64,000 nucleotides of DNA. Source: Actinoplanes lobatus. Its GTDB lineage: Bacteria; Actinomycetota; Actinomycetes; Mycobacteriales; Micromonosporaceae. Under the pieces are notes generated by a model, which searched no databases, had not been told where the DNA came from, and saw only the letters and a list, made by a program, of their open reading frames with translations. The first letter of the stretch is position 1, and each line of letters begins with the position of its first letter. The translations under genes were made by a program, and so were the position numbers. This document shows, one piece after another, positions 8,557 to 16,576 of the stretch. Location of the stretch: the NCBI RefSeq assembly GCF_014205215.1, contig NZ_JACHNC010000001.1, positions 67,001 through 131,000 on the forward strand, written 5' to 3'.

Positions 8557-9662
8557 CCGCCGGGCAGTTCCCGCCGGGCGTCGCGCAGCTCCCGCCACTG
8601 CGCGCCGGCCCGCCAGCCGGTGTGCTGTTCCAGGTAGCGGCGCAGTTTCGCGAGGTCCTCCGGGTTGTCCTTGGCGGCCGTGCCGGCGAGGCAGGAGGCC
8701 AGGTCGGCGGCGGTGCCGGCGGTGCCGCGCAGGAACCAGCCGCGCAGCCCGACGGCGTGCGCCACCGCGACCGCCTCGGCGGTGCTCATCACGCCGGACA
8801 GCCGGTCCATCTCGTCGCCCCGCGCGGTCCGCCCGGTACGCAACTCGCGGAACGCCGTGACCAGCACCTCCAACACGTCCCGGTGGGGTGCGACGGTCAC
8901 CCCGGAGCGCCGCAGCAGCGCGCCCGCCTCGGCTTCGACGAGCGCCAGCTCGGTGTCGAAGTCGGCGATCGGGAAGACCGTCTCGAAGTTGAACCGCCGC
9001 TTCAGCGCCGAGCTCATGTCGTTGACCCCACGGTCGCGGGTGTTGGCCGTGGCGATGATGTTGAAGCCCTCCTTGGCGAACACCATGCCGGCCCCGCCGG
9101 GCAGCTCCGGCACCGCGAGGACCCGGTCGGAGAGCGGCGACAGCAGGCAGTCCTGCACTTCGAGCGGGCACCGGGTGATCTCCTCGAACCGGACGGTCCG
9201 GCCCTCGGCCATCCCCCGCAGCAGCGGCGCCGGCACCAGCGACCGCTCGCTGGGCCCCTCGGAGACGAGCAGCGCATAGTTCCACGAGTACTTGATCTGG
9301 TCCTCGGTCGTGGCCGCGCCGCCCTGGATGGTGAGCGTCGAGTCTCCGCTCACCGCGGCCGCCAGCAGCTCGGACAGCAGCGATTTCGCGGTGCCCGGCT
9401 CGCCGACCAGGAGCAGCCCCCGGTTGGTGGCGAGGCTGACCAGCGCCCGGTCGATCAGCGACGGGTCGCCGACGAACTTGCGGGTGACGCCCAGCGCGTC
9501 GTCACCGACGACGAAGGCGCGGGCGGCGCGCAGGCTGAGCGCCCAGCCGGGCGGCTTGGGCGCGTCGTCGGCGGCGCGCAGGCGGGCCAGCTCGTCCGCG
9601 TACCGGACCTCGGCGGGCGGGCGCTGCATGGCGTCGGTGGGGACGGTGACGGACAGGGTCAT
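8553..9662 (-). CDS. MoxR-family AAA+ ATPase (YehL subfamily by context)
   Basis: A 369-residue AAA+ ATPase. Walker A is GEPGTAKS at residues 87-94, Walker B is in RTVRFEEITRC, and sensor 1 is IIATANTRDRG. Next come ALKRRFNFETVFPIAD, the sensor-2 side, and a helical lid. MoxR ATPases act as chaperones that remodel or activate partner proteins, usually together with a vWA protein. The neighbours (DUF4132 upstream, DUF5682 and vWA downstream) place it in the YehL subfamily. ATG at 9662 overlaps the DUF4132 stop (ATGA), and its stop overlaps the DUF5682 start (ATGA). Confidence 0.9.
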   Translation of the reverse strand: MTLSVTVPTDAMQRPPAEVRYADELARLRAADDAPKPPGWALSLRAARAFVVGDDALGVTRKFVGDPSLIDRALVSLATNRGLLLVGEPGTAKSLLSELLAAAVSGDSTLTIQGGAATTEDQIKYSWNYALLVSEGPSERSLVPAPLLRGMAEGRTVRFEEITRCPLEVQDCLLSPLSDRVLAVPELPGGAGMVFAKEGFNIIATANTRDRGVNDMSSALKRRFNFETVFPIADFDTELALVEAEAGALLRRSGVTVAPHRDVLEVLVTAFRELRTGRTARGDEMDRLSGVMSTAEAVAVAHAVGLRGWFLRGTAGTAADLASCLAGTAAKDNPEDLAKLRRYLEQHTGWRAGAQWRELRDARRELPGG

Positions 9663-12600
9663 GACAACACCTCGGTCAGGTCGCGCAGCGCCTCGGCCGC
9701 GGTGATGGGGTCGAGTTCGGAGAGCCGGTCGTCGGAGTCGCCGCGGCGCCAGTGGTAGCCGGAGGCCGGGGCCACGAAGACGGCGGTGACGGTCTGGTCG
9801 CCGAGGACGTCGACGGCCCCGACCGCGATGCCGGGGGAGATCTCCAGCACCAGGTGCCGGCCGCCGGGCACGTCCCGCTGGAACCAGCCCTGCACCCCGG
9901 CGTCCTGTGGGGCGCCGCGCCGCCAGCCGCGGCGTTCCAGCCCGAGCAGCCGGGTGCTGGGCACGGTCACGCCGGTGAGGGCCGCGGCCCGCGCCGAGGT
10001 GAGCGGCTCGGCCCCCCGGGCCAGCTGGGAGAACGGCTGGGTGATCTCGTAGTCGGCGAACACCCCGGCCCAGGCGGCCAGGTCGGCGCCGAGGTGGACG
10101 GGGTGGGCGATGCCGATCGGCTCGTCGTCGCCGAGGGTCACCGTCTCGTCGGTGACGTCGGCAAGGCTGCGGTCCTCGGCCAGGCGCACCCCGCCGGCCG
10201 GGGCGCCGGCGGCGTCGAACCGCACCCAGACCAGGCGGCGGACCAGGTGCCGGAGCAGCGGATGGCCGGCGAAGAACTGCCGGAAGTCCTCGCCGGTCCA
10301 CCGGCGCTGGGCGGTCATCGCCTCCTCCAGCCGGCGGACCTGGTCGGCGGCGATCGCCCGGACGTCCTTCTTCAGCGCGGCGAACCTCTCATACGCCTCC
10401 GTCGCCGGCGCCGCGTCGTCCTGGGCGCCCGGCTTGGGCAGGGCCTTGAGGCGGCGGCCGGTCGCGTCCGTCACGAACGGCTTCAGCTGCTCGTCGAAGC
10501 CCACCGTGAAGGAGCGCCGCCCGTAGTCGAGGACCATGCCGCCGTCGGCGTCCAGCCCGAGGTCGGGCACGAGCCGGTCGGCCAGTTCGTCGCCGGTGAG
10601 CCCGAGCTCCGCCGCCAGCTCGGCGATCTTCTCCTCGGCCCGTTCCTTGAGCCCGCGGAACTTGACCTTCCGCGCGATGCCGTTGAGGTACATGAGGGCC
10701 ACGTCGGTGCCGATGGCGGCAAGCACGTCGAGGCCGGTGACGGCGCGGGCGTGCCCGCCCTCGCCGGGCCAGGCCCGGATGACCGGGGCCAGCCGCCGGA
10801 CCGTCTCGTCGTCGCCGAGCAGGCCGAGCGCGTCGAGCGCCCAGTTCTGTTTCGCCGGGTGCCCGGCCGCGCGCCAGGTCTCGAACAGCGCCCACCCGAA
10901 TCCGGCCAGGTCGGCCGGCTCGCACTCGGTCACCACCATGCCGACGCCGGGGTAGGCGCTGTCGAGCCGGGAGAGGGCGAGCATGGTGATCAGGTTGCGG
11001 ACGGCGTCGAGGGGCAGCTCGCCGCGGTCGCCGGTGAGCCGGACCGGCGGCAGCGTCGCCGGGTTCGCCCAGTCCGGCAGCACCGGCATGGTCTTCGGCA
11101 GGACGGTCAGCGGGTCGACGGCGAGGATCTCCTCGACCGCCGCCACCGCCTCCGGGCCGTGCTGACCGGCGGCGGCGAGCACCTCCTCGCGGGGCAGCAC
11201 ACGCAGCGCGGCCTCGGCGTCGGTCCGGGCGTTGCCCCGCTTGCCGACCGCGACCGGGACGAGCGCCCGCGCCGCGAACGTGGTGTGCCGCGCGAACCAG
11301 GCGGCGGCCGTCCGCCGGACCGGCCGGGACCGCACGTGCCAGCCGGCCATCAGCAGGGCAACCTGGGGTGTGGCGGCCGGGGCCAGCACCGGGGCTCCGA
11401 CGAGGGGTGTGCGCCGGGCGGCCTCGGCGAGCGCCGGGACGGCCGCCTCCTCGTAGCGGCCCAGCAGCTCGGGACCCCAGTCCCCCAGGTCGTACGAGTA
11501 GTCGGGCCGCCAGGCGCCCAGCCGTGGACGGGTCAGCTCGTCGGGGCCCTGAAGGAAGAAGAAGATCGCGTCCCAGGTCGGGTTGCCGCCCTTGTCGAGC
11601 TGCCCGGCGATGCCGGCCCAGTCCCGTGAGCCGCCGTTGCGGGCCGCCCAGGAGCCGTCGGCCCAGCTCTCCCGCTCGCCTTCCGCCCAGACCACCCGGG
11701 ACTCCCCGGTGCCGGTCAGCCCGTCGACGACGATCGGGTGGCGCTCCACCGGGGACTGCCAGGCCGGGTCGCGCAGGATCGCCGGAACGTCCCCGGGAGC
11801 GGCCTTCGCCGTCTCAGCCGCGGTCAGCACGGCCTCCGCCTCGTCCAGGCGGGCGGCGGCCTCGGTGGCGAGCAGCGGCCGGACCTCGGCGGCGAGGCCG
11901 CGGTTGCCGGCCAGGTGGTTGGCGAGCAGCCGGCCGTCGTCCGGTGTGGCGGCCATCAGGCGCAGCGCCCGGGCCGGGTGGCGGGCGGCCGCGTCGGCCA
12001 GGGCGGCCGGGACATAGGGCTGGTCGCGGCGGTCGAGCAGGGCCTGCAATGCCTGGTCGCCGCCGATCACGGCCAGCATGCCGAGCAGTTTCTGCCGGTC
12101 CTGGGCGTCGCCCTGGCGCGGCGAGTCGCACCATCCCGCCAGTGCGGGCGCGGCCTCCGGGCCGAGCGTGCCCACGAAGGTGTGGATCACCTCGCTCTGC
12201 CGCAGCGCCGCGAAGTGATCCACCTGTTCGGCCAGTGGGGTGGCGAGCGCCTCCCGGTCGACGACGGTGAGCAGCATCTGCTTGATCGTCCCGAGGTTGG
12301 GCCGGGCCATCGCCTCGGCGCAGATCTCCGCCGCCCAACCGGACTCGTCGGGCGCCATCACGGAGATCACCGCGCGCTGGGCGAGCGACGGCCCGCGCAC
12401 CGCGGCGAGGGCCTCGACCACCCGCTCGTACTCCTCCGGGCGGGCGGCCACGACGGCACGCCGCAACCGGTACGCCATCCGCTGGGCGAGGACCGTGGTG
12501 TAGCCGGTGGCGTCACGGTCGAGGATGCTGCGGGTGATCGCCCCGCCGGTGGTGAACGCCGTGGGGTAGAGCGCGGCCAGCTCGGCGACGGCCGCCGCGG

Positions 12601-12955
12601 CGAACGGCAGCCCGCGGCGCGAGCGCCAGAACCCGAGAAGGGCCAGCGCCTCGTCGAGCCGATACCACTGGAGCTCCCGGACGACGGCCTGGGTGACGGC
12701 CGCCGCCCCGAGCGGTGGGGCGTCCGGCTCCCCGGAGAGCCAGGCGCGCCCGGCCGCGGTGATGTCCTCCGGTGTCAGCCGGTTGTCCACCGCCGCCCGT
12801 GCCTCGCCCTCGAACGTGGTCAGCAGCGCCTCGGCGGCTGTGACATCGGTCGCTTTCACGCTCGGCGACGCGGGCGCCGACGACCGGCGGGGCAGCACGA
12901 ACCGCTTCCACCCCACCGGAACGACGAACGTCTCCACGCTCGACTTCTCGCTCAC
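9659..12955 (-). CDS. DUF4132 (MolR/YehI-like) protein, first gene of the operon
   Basis: A protein of about 1098 residues made largely of HEAT-like alpha-helical repeats, with the DUF4132 domain near the C-terminus (RRWTGEDFRQFF, HPLLRHLVRRLVWVRFD, ITQPFSQLARG). The family includes E. coli YehI/MolR, of unknown function. I prefer GTG at 12955 because GGGGAG lies 7 nt upstream of it; an in-frame ATG at 12982 has no clear ribosome binding site. The stop overlaps the MoxR start (ATGA). The helical-repeat build suggests a scaffold or substrate receptor, which is inference. Confidence 0.85.
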   Translation of the reverse strand: MSEKSSVETFVVPVGWKRFVLPRRSSAPASPSVKATDVTAAEALLTTFEGEARAAVDNRLTPEDITAAGRAWLSGEPDAPPLGAAAVTQAVVRELQWYRLDEALALLGFWRSRRGLPFAAAAVAELAALYPTAFTTGGAITRSILDRDATGYTTVLAQRMAYRLRRAVVAARPEEYERVVEALAAVRGPSLAQRAVISVMAPDESGWAAEICAEAMARPNLGTIKQMLLTVVDREALATPLAEQVDHFAALRQSEVIHTFVGTLGPEAAPALAGWCDSPRQGDAQDRQKLLGMLAVIGGDQALQALLDRRDQPYVPAALADAAARHPARALRLMAATPDDGRLLANHLAGNRGLAAEVRPLLATEAAARLDEAEAVLTAAETAKAAPGDVPAILRDPAWQSPVERHPIVVDGLTGTGESRVVWAEGERESWADGSWAARNGGSRDWAGIAGQLDKGGNPTWDAIFFFLQGPDELTRPRLGAWRPDYSYDLGDWGPELLGRYEEAAVPALAEAARRTPLVGAPVLAPAATPQVALLMAGWHVRSRPVRRTAAAWFARHTTFAARALVPVAVGKRGNARTDAEAALRVLPREEVLAAAGQHGPEAVAAVEEILAVDPLTVLPKTMPVLPDWANPATLPPVRLTGDRGELPLDAVRNLITMLALSRLDSAYPGVGMVVTECEPADLAGFGWALFETWRAAGHPAKQNWALDALGLLGDDETVRRLAPVIRAWPGEGGHARAVTGLDVLAAIGTDVALMYLNGIARKVKFRGLKERAEEKIAELAAELGLTGDELADRLVPDLGLDADGGMVLDYGRRSFTVGFDEQLKPFVTDATGRRLKALPKPGAQDDAAPATEAYERFAALKKDVRAIAADQVRRLEEAMTAQRRWTGEDFRQFFAGHPLLRHLVRRLVWVRFDAAGAPAGGVRLAEDRSLADVTDETVTLGDDEPIGIAHPVHLGADLAAWAGVFADYEITQPFSQLARGAEPLTSARAAALTGVTVPSTRLLGLERRGWRRGAPQDAGVQGWFQRDVPGGRHLVLEISPGIAVGAVDVLGDQTVTAVFVAPASGYHWRRGDSDDRLSELDPITAAEALRDLTEVLS

Positions 12956-12993
12956 CGGCCACTCCCCAGGGTTCGGCTCCATCGATCGGCTGC

Positions 12994-12999
12994 ACCCTA
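12994..12999 (-). promoter_or_regulatory. Candidate -10 element for the DUF4132-MoxR-vWA operon
   Basis: TAGGGT on the minus strand, about 40 nt upstream of the preferred GTG. A T-rich stretch (GGTTTTTG) lies about 17 nt upstream of it as a possible weak -35. This is judged by eye only. Confidence 0.3.
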
Positions 13000-13089
13000 G
13001 CGACTCCCACCGACAAAAACCGGGGCGGGCGGCGGTCGCATCGACTCCCATGGACTTCTCGACCACGGTGCACCAGAGTGTCAGGCAGG

Positions 13090-13127
13090 ACCGGCGCGGG
13101 CCGCGCAGGCGGCCGGCCCGCGCCGGT
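13090..13127. other. 13-bp perfect inverted repeat
   Basis: ACCGGCGCGGGCC (13090-13102) and GGCCCGCGCCGGT (13115-13127) are perfect complements around a 12-nt loop. It lies downstream of the GNAT gene beyond the 23-bp repeats. It has no T-run, so a terminator role is only possible. Confidence 0.5.
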
Positions 13128-13232
13128 GCTCCGCAAAGGCGAGAGCCGGCGCCCATCAAAGACGAGAGCCGGCGCTCCTCAAAGGCGAGAGCCGGCACCC
13201 ATCAAAGACGAGAGCCGGCGCCCCTCAAAGGC
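13128..13232. repeat. 23-bp tandem repeat, four full copies and one partial
   Basis: Full units start at 13141, 13164, 13187 and 13210. Each begins GAGAGCCGGC and ends in either CATCAAAGAC or CTCAAAGGC, and the two endings alternate, so a 46-bp double unit is also present. A partial unit (13128-13140) precedes them. The array follows the stop of the minus-strand GNAT gene. Confidence 0.9.
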
Positions 13233-13242
13233 ACGAGCGGGA

Positions 13243-13992
13243 TCAGCCGAGCGAGATGTAGAGCCGGTGACCGGCCGGGACGAAGCCGACCCGCTCGTAG
13301 ACCCGCCACGAGTCGTCCGAGCCCGCTTCCAGCCAGGCGATCTCCAGGCCGCGGGCGAACATCCGGTGGGCCACCTCGGCGGTGATCGCCGCGGCCAGCC
13401 CACGCTTGCGGAAGGGTTCCCGGACGCCGATGCCGCCCACTTCGCTGAGCCGGTCCTGCGGCGGGCCGGCCTGCCCACCGCCCGCGCACTCGCCGCCGTC
13501 GGTGAACGCCGCCAGCGCGATCCCACCGCGGTCCTGGCCGCGGCGGATCCGGGCGACGTCGGCATCGGTGGCCCACGACTCGCCGAAGGCCTCGCCGACG
13601 GCCGCGGCCATGGCGGCCCGGTCCGGGTCCGTGCCGGGTTCCACGAGACGCAGACCTTCCGGTACGGGGCACGCCGTCAACGATTGCGGAGTGCAGATCA
13701 GGTACTGATGCCGGGCCTCGATGGTGAACCCGGCCGCGAGCAGCAGCGCCTCCAGCTCGGGGGCGCTGCTGCACACGTACTCGAACCGGGGTTTGCGCCC
13801 CGCCGACCGGAACGCGCCGATCAGGGCCGTGACGTCGGCCTCGGTGATCGGCGCGCCGGGCACCGGTGACGCGTAGTTGAGGTAGGGACTGGTCGTGTCC
13901 GGGTCGAGGCCGGCCACGAAGGGGCCGATCTCGAGAACCCGCGAACGGGTACGGAGGTTGGACACGACGGCGCGCTGGATGCGCAGATCCAT
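13243..13992 (-). CDS. GNAT family N-acetyltransferase
   Basis: A 249-residue protein. The N-terminal half (FEYVCSSAPELEALLLAAGF) resembles the degenerate first domain of tandem GNAT proteins. The C-terminal half has the acetyl-CoA-binding loop VREPFRKRGLAAAITAEVAH and ends in AWLEAGSDDSWRVYERVGF, a standard motif B. The substrate is unknown. ATG at 13992 is preferred; an in-frame GTG at 14025 would add 11 residues but lacks a ribosome binding site. It is monocistronic by spacing, with tandem repeats and an inverted repeat downstream. Confidence 0.75.
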   Translation of the reverse strand: MDLRIQRAVVSNLRTRSRVLEIGPFVAGLDPDTTSPYLNYASPVPGAPITEADVTALIGAFRSAGRKPRFEYVCSSAPELEALLLAAGFTIEARHQYLICTPQSLTACPVPEGLRLVEPGTDPDRAAMAAAVGEAFGESWATDADVARIRRGQDRGGIALAAFTDGGECAGGGQAGPPQDRLSEVGGIGVREPFRKRGLAAAITAEVAHRMFARGLEIAWLEAGSDDSWRVYERVGFVPAGHRLYISLG

Positions 13993-14171
13993 GGTGAGGA
14001 AGGCCTTTTCAGAGTGAAGGAACACCTGCGGGAATGGGGCATGCAGGGCCGCCGCGGGCGGAGAATGCTCAGCGGCGGCCGGAGGGCCGGGCCGTGATCA
14101 TTGGCTTCACTCTTTCAGGAAATCGGGACCGCACACCCTCGGCGCGATCACGGGCTGACACTTTCACGATC

Positions 14172-14387
14172 TCACGGTGGGCGCAAGTCACCCTCCTCAG
14201 AGGACTGCCGCGTGGTGAGCCAGGCCTCCACCTCGTCCACGAGCCAGACCTTGCCCTGGGCCAGCACGGCCACCGGTTCGGGGAAATCCGGGCGATTGAC
14301 GAGCAGGTAGGCCTGCTGGCGGCTGAGGCCTCCGATGCGGATGCGGATCTCGTGCACGCCCATGAGGCGGAACGTCGACGACTCCAT
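14172..14387 (-). CDS. Small AlpA/excisionase-type helix-turn-helix protein
   Basis: A 71-residue protein with the winged-helix pattern of AlpA, MerR-like and Xis-type DNA-binding proteins: VHEIRIRIGGLSRQQAYLLV forms the helix-turn-helix, and FPEPVAVLAQGKVWLVDEVE the wing and following helix. Such proteins are often found in integrated elements, but many actinomycetes carry stand-alone chromosomal copies, and no integrase is seen nearby. The start codon follows a GGGGG ribosome binding site directly beside a 14-bp palindrome. Targets are unknown. Confidence 0.75.
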   Translation of the reverse strand: MESSTFRLMGVHEIRIRIGGLSRQQAYLLVNRPDFPEPVAVLAQGKVWLVDEVEAWLTTRQSSEEGDLRPP

Positions 14388-14395
14388 GCCCCCAG

Positions 14396-14427
14396 CCTAG
14401 CGCCATGACAATCGTCATGGCGCTAGG
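14396..14427. promoter_or_regulatory. 14-bp perfect palindrome, candidate operator of the AlpA-like gene
   Basis: CCTAGCGCCATGAC (14396-14409) and GTCATGGCGCTAGG (14414-14427) flank AATC. It overlaps the stop codon of the TetR gene and ends 8 nt before the AlpA-like start, leaving room only for the ribosome binding site. No T-run follows on the minus strand, so an operator or 5' UTR hairpin is more likely than a terminator. Confidence 0.6.
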
Positions 14428-14983
14428 TAAGATCGGACTCGGTGAGGTACCGCTGGACGGTCGGACCGAGCCAGGCGACCGCTTCCTCCCGCTCCAGAGC
14501 GGCCATCGGGGGGAGCTTCAGCACGTACCGGCAAAGGGCGAATCCGAGCATCTGGGAGGCGACCAGACCGGCCCGGAGGGGGGCCTGATCCTCCTTCGGC
14601 GACAGCCGGGCGGCCAGTGGACCGAGCTGCCCGGCGAAGATCGCCCGCATCCGCTCGGCGGGCCCCTCCTGGGTGACCGCGGCCCGCAGCAGCGCTAGCA
14701 ACGTGTCATCCCCCTCCCAGCGCTCCAGGAAGTGCCTGACCAGCACTTCTCCGACCGCGGCCGGCTCGGCTCCGGCGAGGTCCGGCAGCCGCAGATCGAA
14801 CTCGGCGGCCGCCGCGAACAGCCCCTCCTTGTTGCCGTAGTAACGCATGACCATCGATGGATCTATGCGTGCGTCGGCGGCGATGGCGCGGATGGTGGCA
14901 CGCTCGAACCCGTCGGCGGCGAAACGCTCCCGGGCGGCGGTCAGGATCGCGGCGCGGGTGGCGTCGGAACGACGGGTCGTCAT
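14423..14983 (-). CDS. TetR-family transcriptional regulator
   Basis: A 186-residue repressor. The N-terminal helix-turn-helix is typical: RAAILTAARERFAADGFERA, then TIRAIAADARIDPSMVMRYYG, then NKEGLFAAAAEF. The C-terminal ligand-binding half is the TetR_C type common in actinomycetes (LARLSPKEDQAPLRAGLVASQ). It is divergent from an FAD monooxygenase, with two palindromes between them, so it most likely represses both itself and the monooxygenase until a ligand binds. The start is ATG at 14983; longer open frames upstream run through the operators. Confidence 0.88.
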   Translation of the reverse strand: MTTRRSDATRAAILTAARERFAADGFERATIRAIAADARIDPSMVMRYYGNKEGLFAAAAEFDLRLPDLAGAEPAAVGEVLVRHFLERWEGDDTLLALLRAAVTQEGPAERMRAIFAGQLGPLAARLSPKEDQAPLRAGLVASQMLGFALCRYVLKLPPMAALEREEAVAWLGPTVQRYLTESDLT

Positions 14984-15009
14984 GCATCGCACTCTATGCC
15001 AACCGCCGT

Positions 15010-15028
15010 TTGCCAACAACTGTTGACT
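15010..15028. promoter_or_regulatory. TetR operator, imperfect copy
   Basis: TTGCCAACA-AC-TGTTGAC, an imperfect form of the palindrome at 15054, 44 bp (about four helical turns) away from it and close to the TetR start. Confidence 0.6.
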
Positions 15029-15053
15029 ACACCGGAGAGTGACACCTATGGTT

Positions 15054-15073
15054 TTGCCAACACCTGTTGGCAA
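15054..15073. promoter_or_regulatory. TetR operator, perfect palindrome
   Basis: TTGCCAACA and TGTTGGCAA are perfect 9-bp arms around CC. It lies 16 nt upstream of the monooxygenase ATG, just before its ribosome binding site. Position and symmetry fit a site for the adjacent divergent TetR protein. Confidence 0.7.
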
Positions 15074-15089
15074 GCGAGCGGAGGACACC

Positions 15090-16466
15090 ATGCACACCAC
15101 CGTCGCGATCATCGGCGCCGGCCCGACCGGGCTCCTGCTCGCCGGCGACCTGGCCCACGCCGGGATCCCGGTCACCGTCTTCGAGCGCCGGTCCGGCACG
15201 TCCAACCTGACCCGGGCCTTCGGCGTGCACGCCCGCACCCTGGAGCTGCTCGACGCCCGCGGCCTCGCCGACGGCCTGATCGCCGAGGGCGCCCGGGTGC
15301 GGCGGCTGCGGCTGTTCAACGGCATCGAGCTGGACCTCTCCCGGCTGCCGTCCCGGTTTCCGTACCTGTTGATCACCCCGCAGTACCGGGTGGAGCACGC
15401 GCTGGCCGAGCGGGCGCTGAAGGCCGGCGCCGAGTTCCGGCACGGCGCCCGCCTCACCCGCCTGCGGCAGGACGACGGCCTGGTCACCCTGGATCTCGAG
15501 GACGGCGACACGGTCACCGCCGACTACGTGGTCGGCGCCGACGGCCTGCACAGCACCGTCCGGCAGAGCCTCGGCCTGCCCTTCCCCGGCAAGGCCGTGC
15601 TCACCTCGATCATGCTGGCCGACGTGCGGCTGGCCACCCCGCCCGAGGACGTGCTGGCGGTCGGCGGGGTCGGCGACGCCTTCGCCATGGTCGCCCCGTT
15701 CGGCGACGGGTGGTACCGGATCTTCGCCTGGAACCGCGACAACCAGGTCGACGACCGCACCCCGGTGACGCTCGACGAGATCAGCGCGGTCACCCGTCGC
15801 GTCCACGGCACCGACTTCGGCATCACCGAGACCCGGTGGATGTCCCGCTTCCACAGCGACGAACGGCAGGCGCCGCACTACCGGGTGGGCCGGGTGTTCC
15901 TCGCCGGCGACGCCGCCCACGTGCACTCACCGGCCGGCGGCCAGGGCATGAACACCGGCCTCCAGGACGCCGCGAACCTCTCCTGGAAACTCGCCGCCAC
16001 CATCGCGGGCCGGACCCCCGAAGGCCTGCTCGACACCTACGAGGCCGAACGCCACCCGGTGGGCCGGATGGTCCTGCGCAGCAGCGGCACCCTGATCCGG
16101 GCCGCCATGATCCGCTCCGCGGCGGGCCGCCTGGCACGTGACACCCTCGGCCGGATCCTGCTCGGCCTGCCGCCGGTCGCCCGCCGCGCCGCCGGGATCA
16201 TCTCCGGCGTCGGCATCTCCTATCCGGGCGCGCCGCGGGCCGCCGACGTCACCCTGCGCGACGGCGGGCGCCTCTACGAGGCACTGCGCGACGGCCGGCA
16301 CGTGCTCCTCACCGATCAAAACCCCGAGGGGTACGAGGACCGCGTGCTCGTGGCGGCCCCCGGGTCCACCGACGGCACGGCGTGCCTGATCCGCCCGGAC
16401 GGCTACGTGGCGTGGCGTGGCCCGGCCGCCGACGCCCCCGCCGCGGTGGCGCGCCTCCTGCCCTGA
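15090..16466 (+). CDS. FAD-dependent aromatic-ring-type monooxygenase (PF01494)
   Basis: A 458-residue flavoprotein. The dinucleotide-binding GAGPTG is at residues 9-14, the DG motif is in YVVGADGLHSTVRQSLG, and the FAD-ribityl GD motif is in VFLAGDAAHVHSPAGGQGMN. These are the three hallmarks of class A flavin hydroxylases (PHBH, phenol or tetracycline hydroxylase-like). It probably hydroxylates an aromatic or polyketide-like compound using NAD(P)H and O2. The start has a strong GGAGGA site 5 nt upstream. It is divergent from a TetR gene, with two operators between, so it is probably induced by its substrate or a related compound. Confidence 0.85.
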   Translation: MHTTVAIIGAGPTGLLLAGDLAHAGIPVTVFERRSGTSNLTRAFGVHARTLELLDARGLADGLIAEGARVRRLRLFNGIELDLSRLPSRFPYLLITPQYRVEHALAERALKAGAEFRHGARLTRLRQDDGLVTLDLEDGDTVTADYVVGADGLHSTVRQSLGLPFPGKAVLTSIMLADVRLATPPEDVLAVGGVGDAFAMVAPFGDGWYRIFAWNRDNQVDDRTPVTLDEISAVTRRVHGTDFGITETRWMSRFHSDERQAPHYRVGRVFLAGDAAHVHSPAGGQGMNTGLQDAANLSWKLAATIAGRTPEGLLDTYEAERHPVGRMVLRSSGTLIRAAMIRSAAGRLARDTLGRILLGLPPVARRAAGIISGVGISYPGAPRAADVTLRDGGRLYEALRDGRHVLLTDQNPEGYEDRVLVAAPGSTDGTACLIRPDGYVAWRGPAADAPAAVARLLP

Positions 16467-16576
16467 CCGGCGGCCGGACCGGGATCCGCCCACTTCGAGA
16501 TCGGGTGGGCGTACCGGAAAAAGGAAGCGTAAAGCTGACGCCAAGATCTCCACCGGGGGTGTTCGGCGGTGGGACC

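Noticed and set aside
14172..14387. Excisionase of an integrated element
   Set aside because: No integrase, att-like direct repeats or tRNA gene within reach; a chromosomal AlpA-like regulator is simpler.
15039..15089. Longer N-terminus for the FAD monooxygenase
   Set aside because: It would encode through the operator palindrome; the ATG at 15090 has a perfect GGAGGA site and gives the usual distance to GAGPTG.
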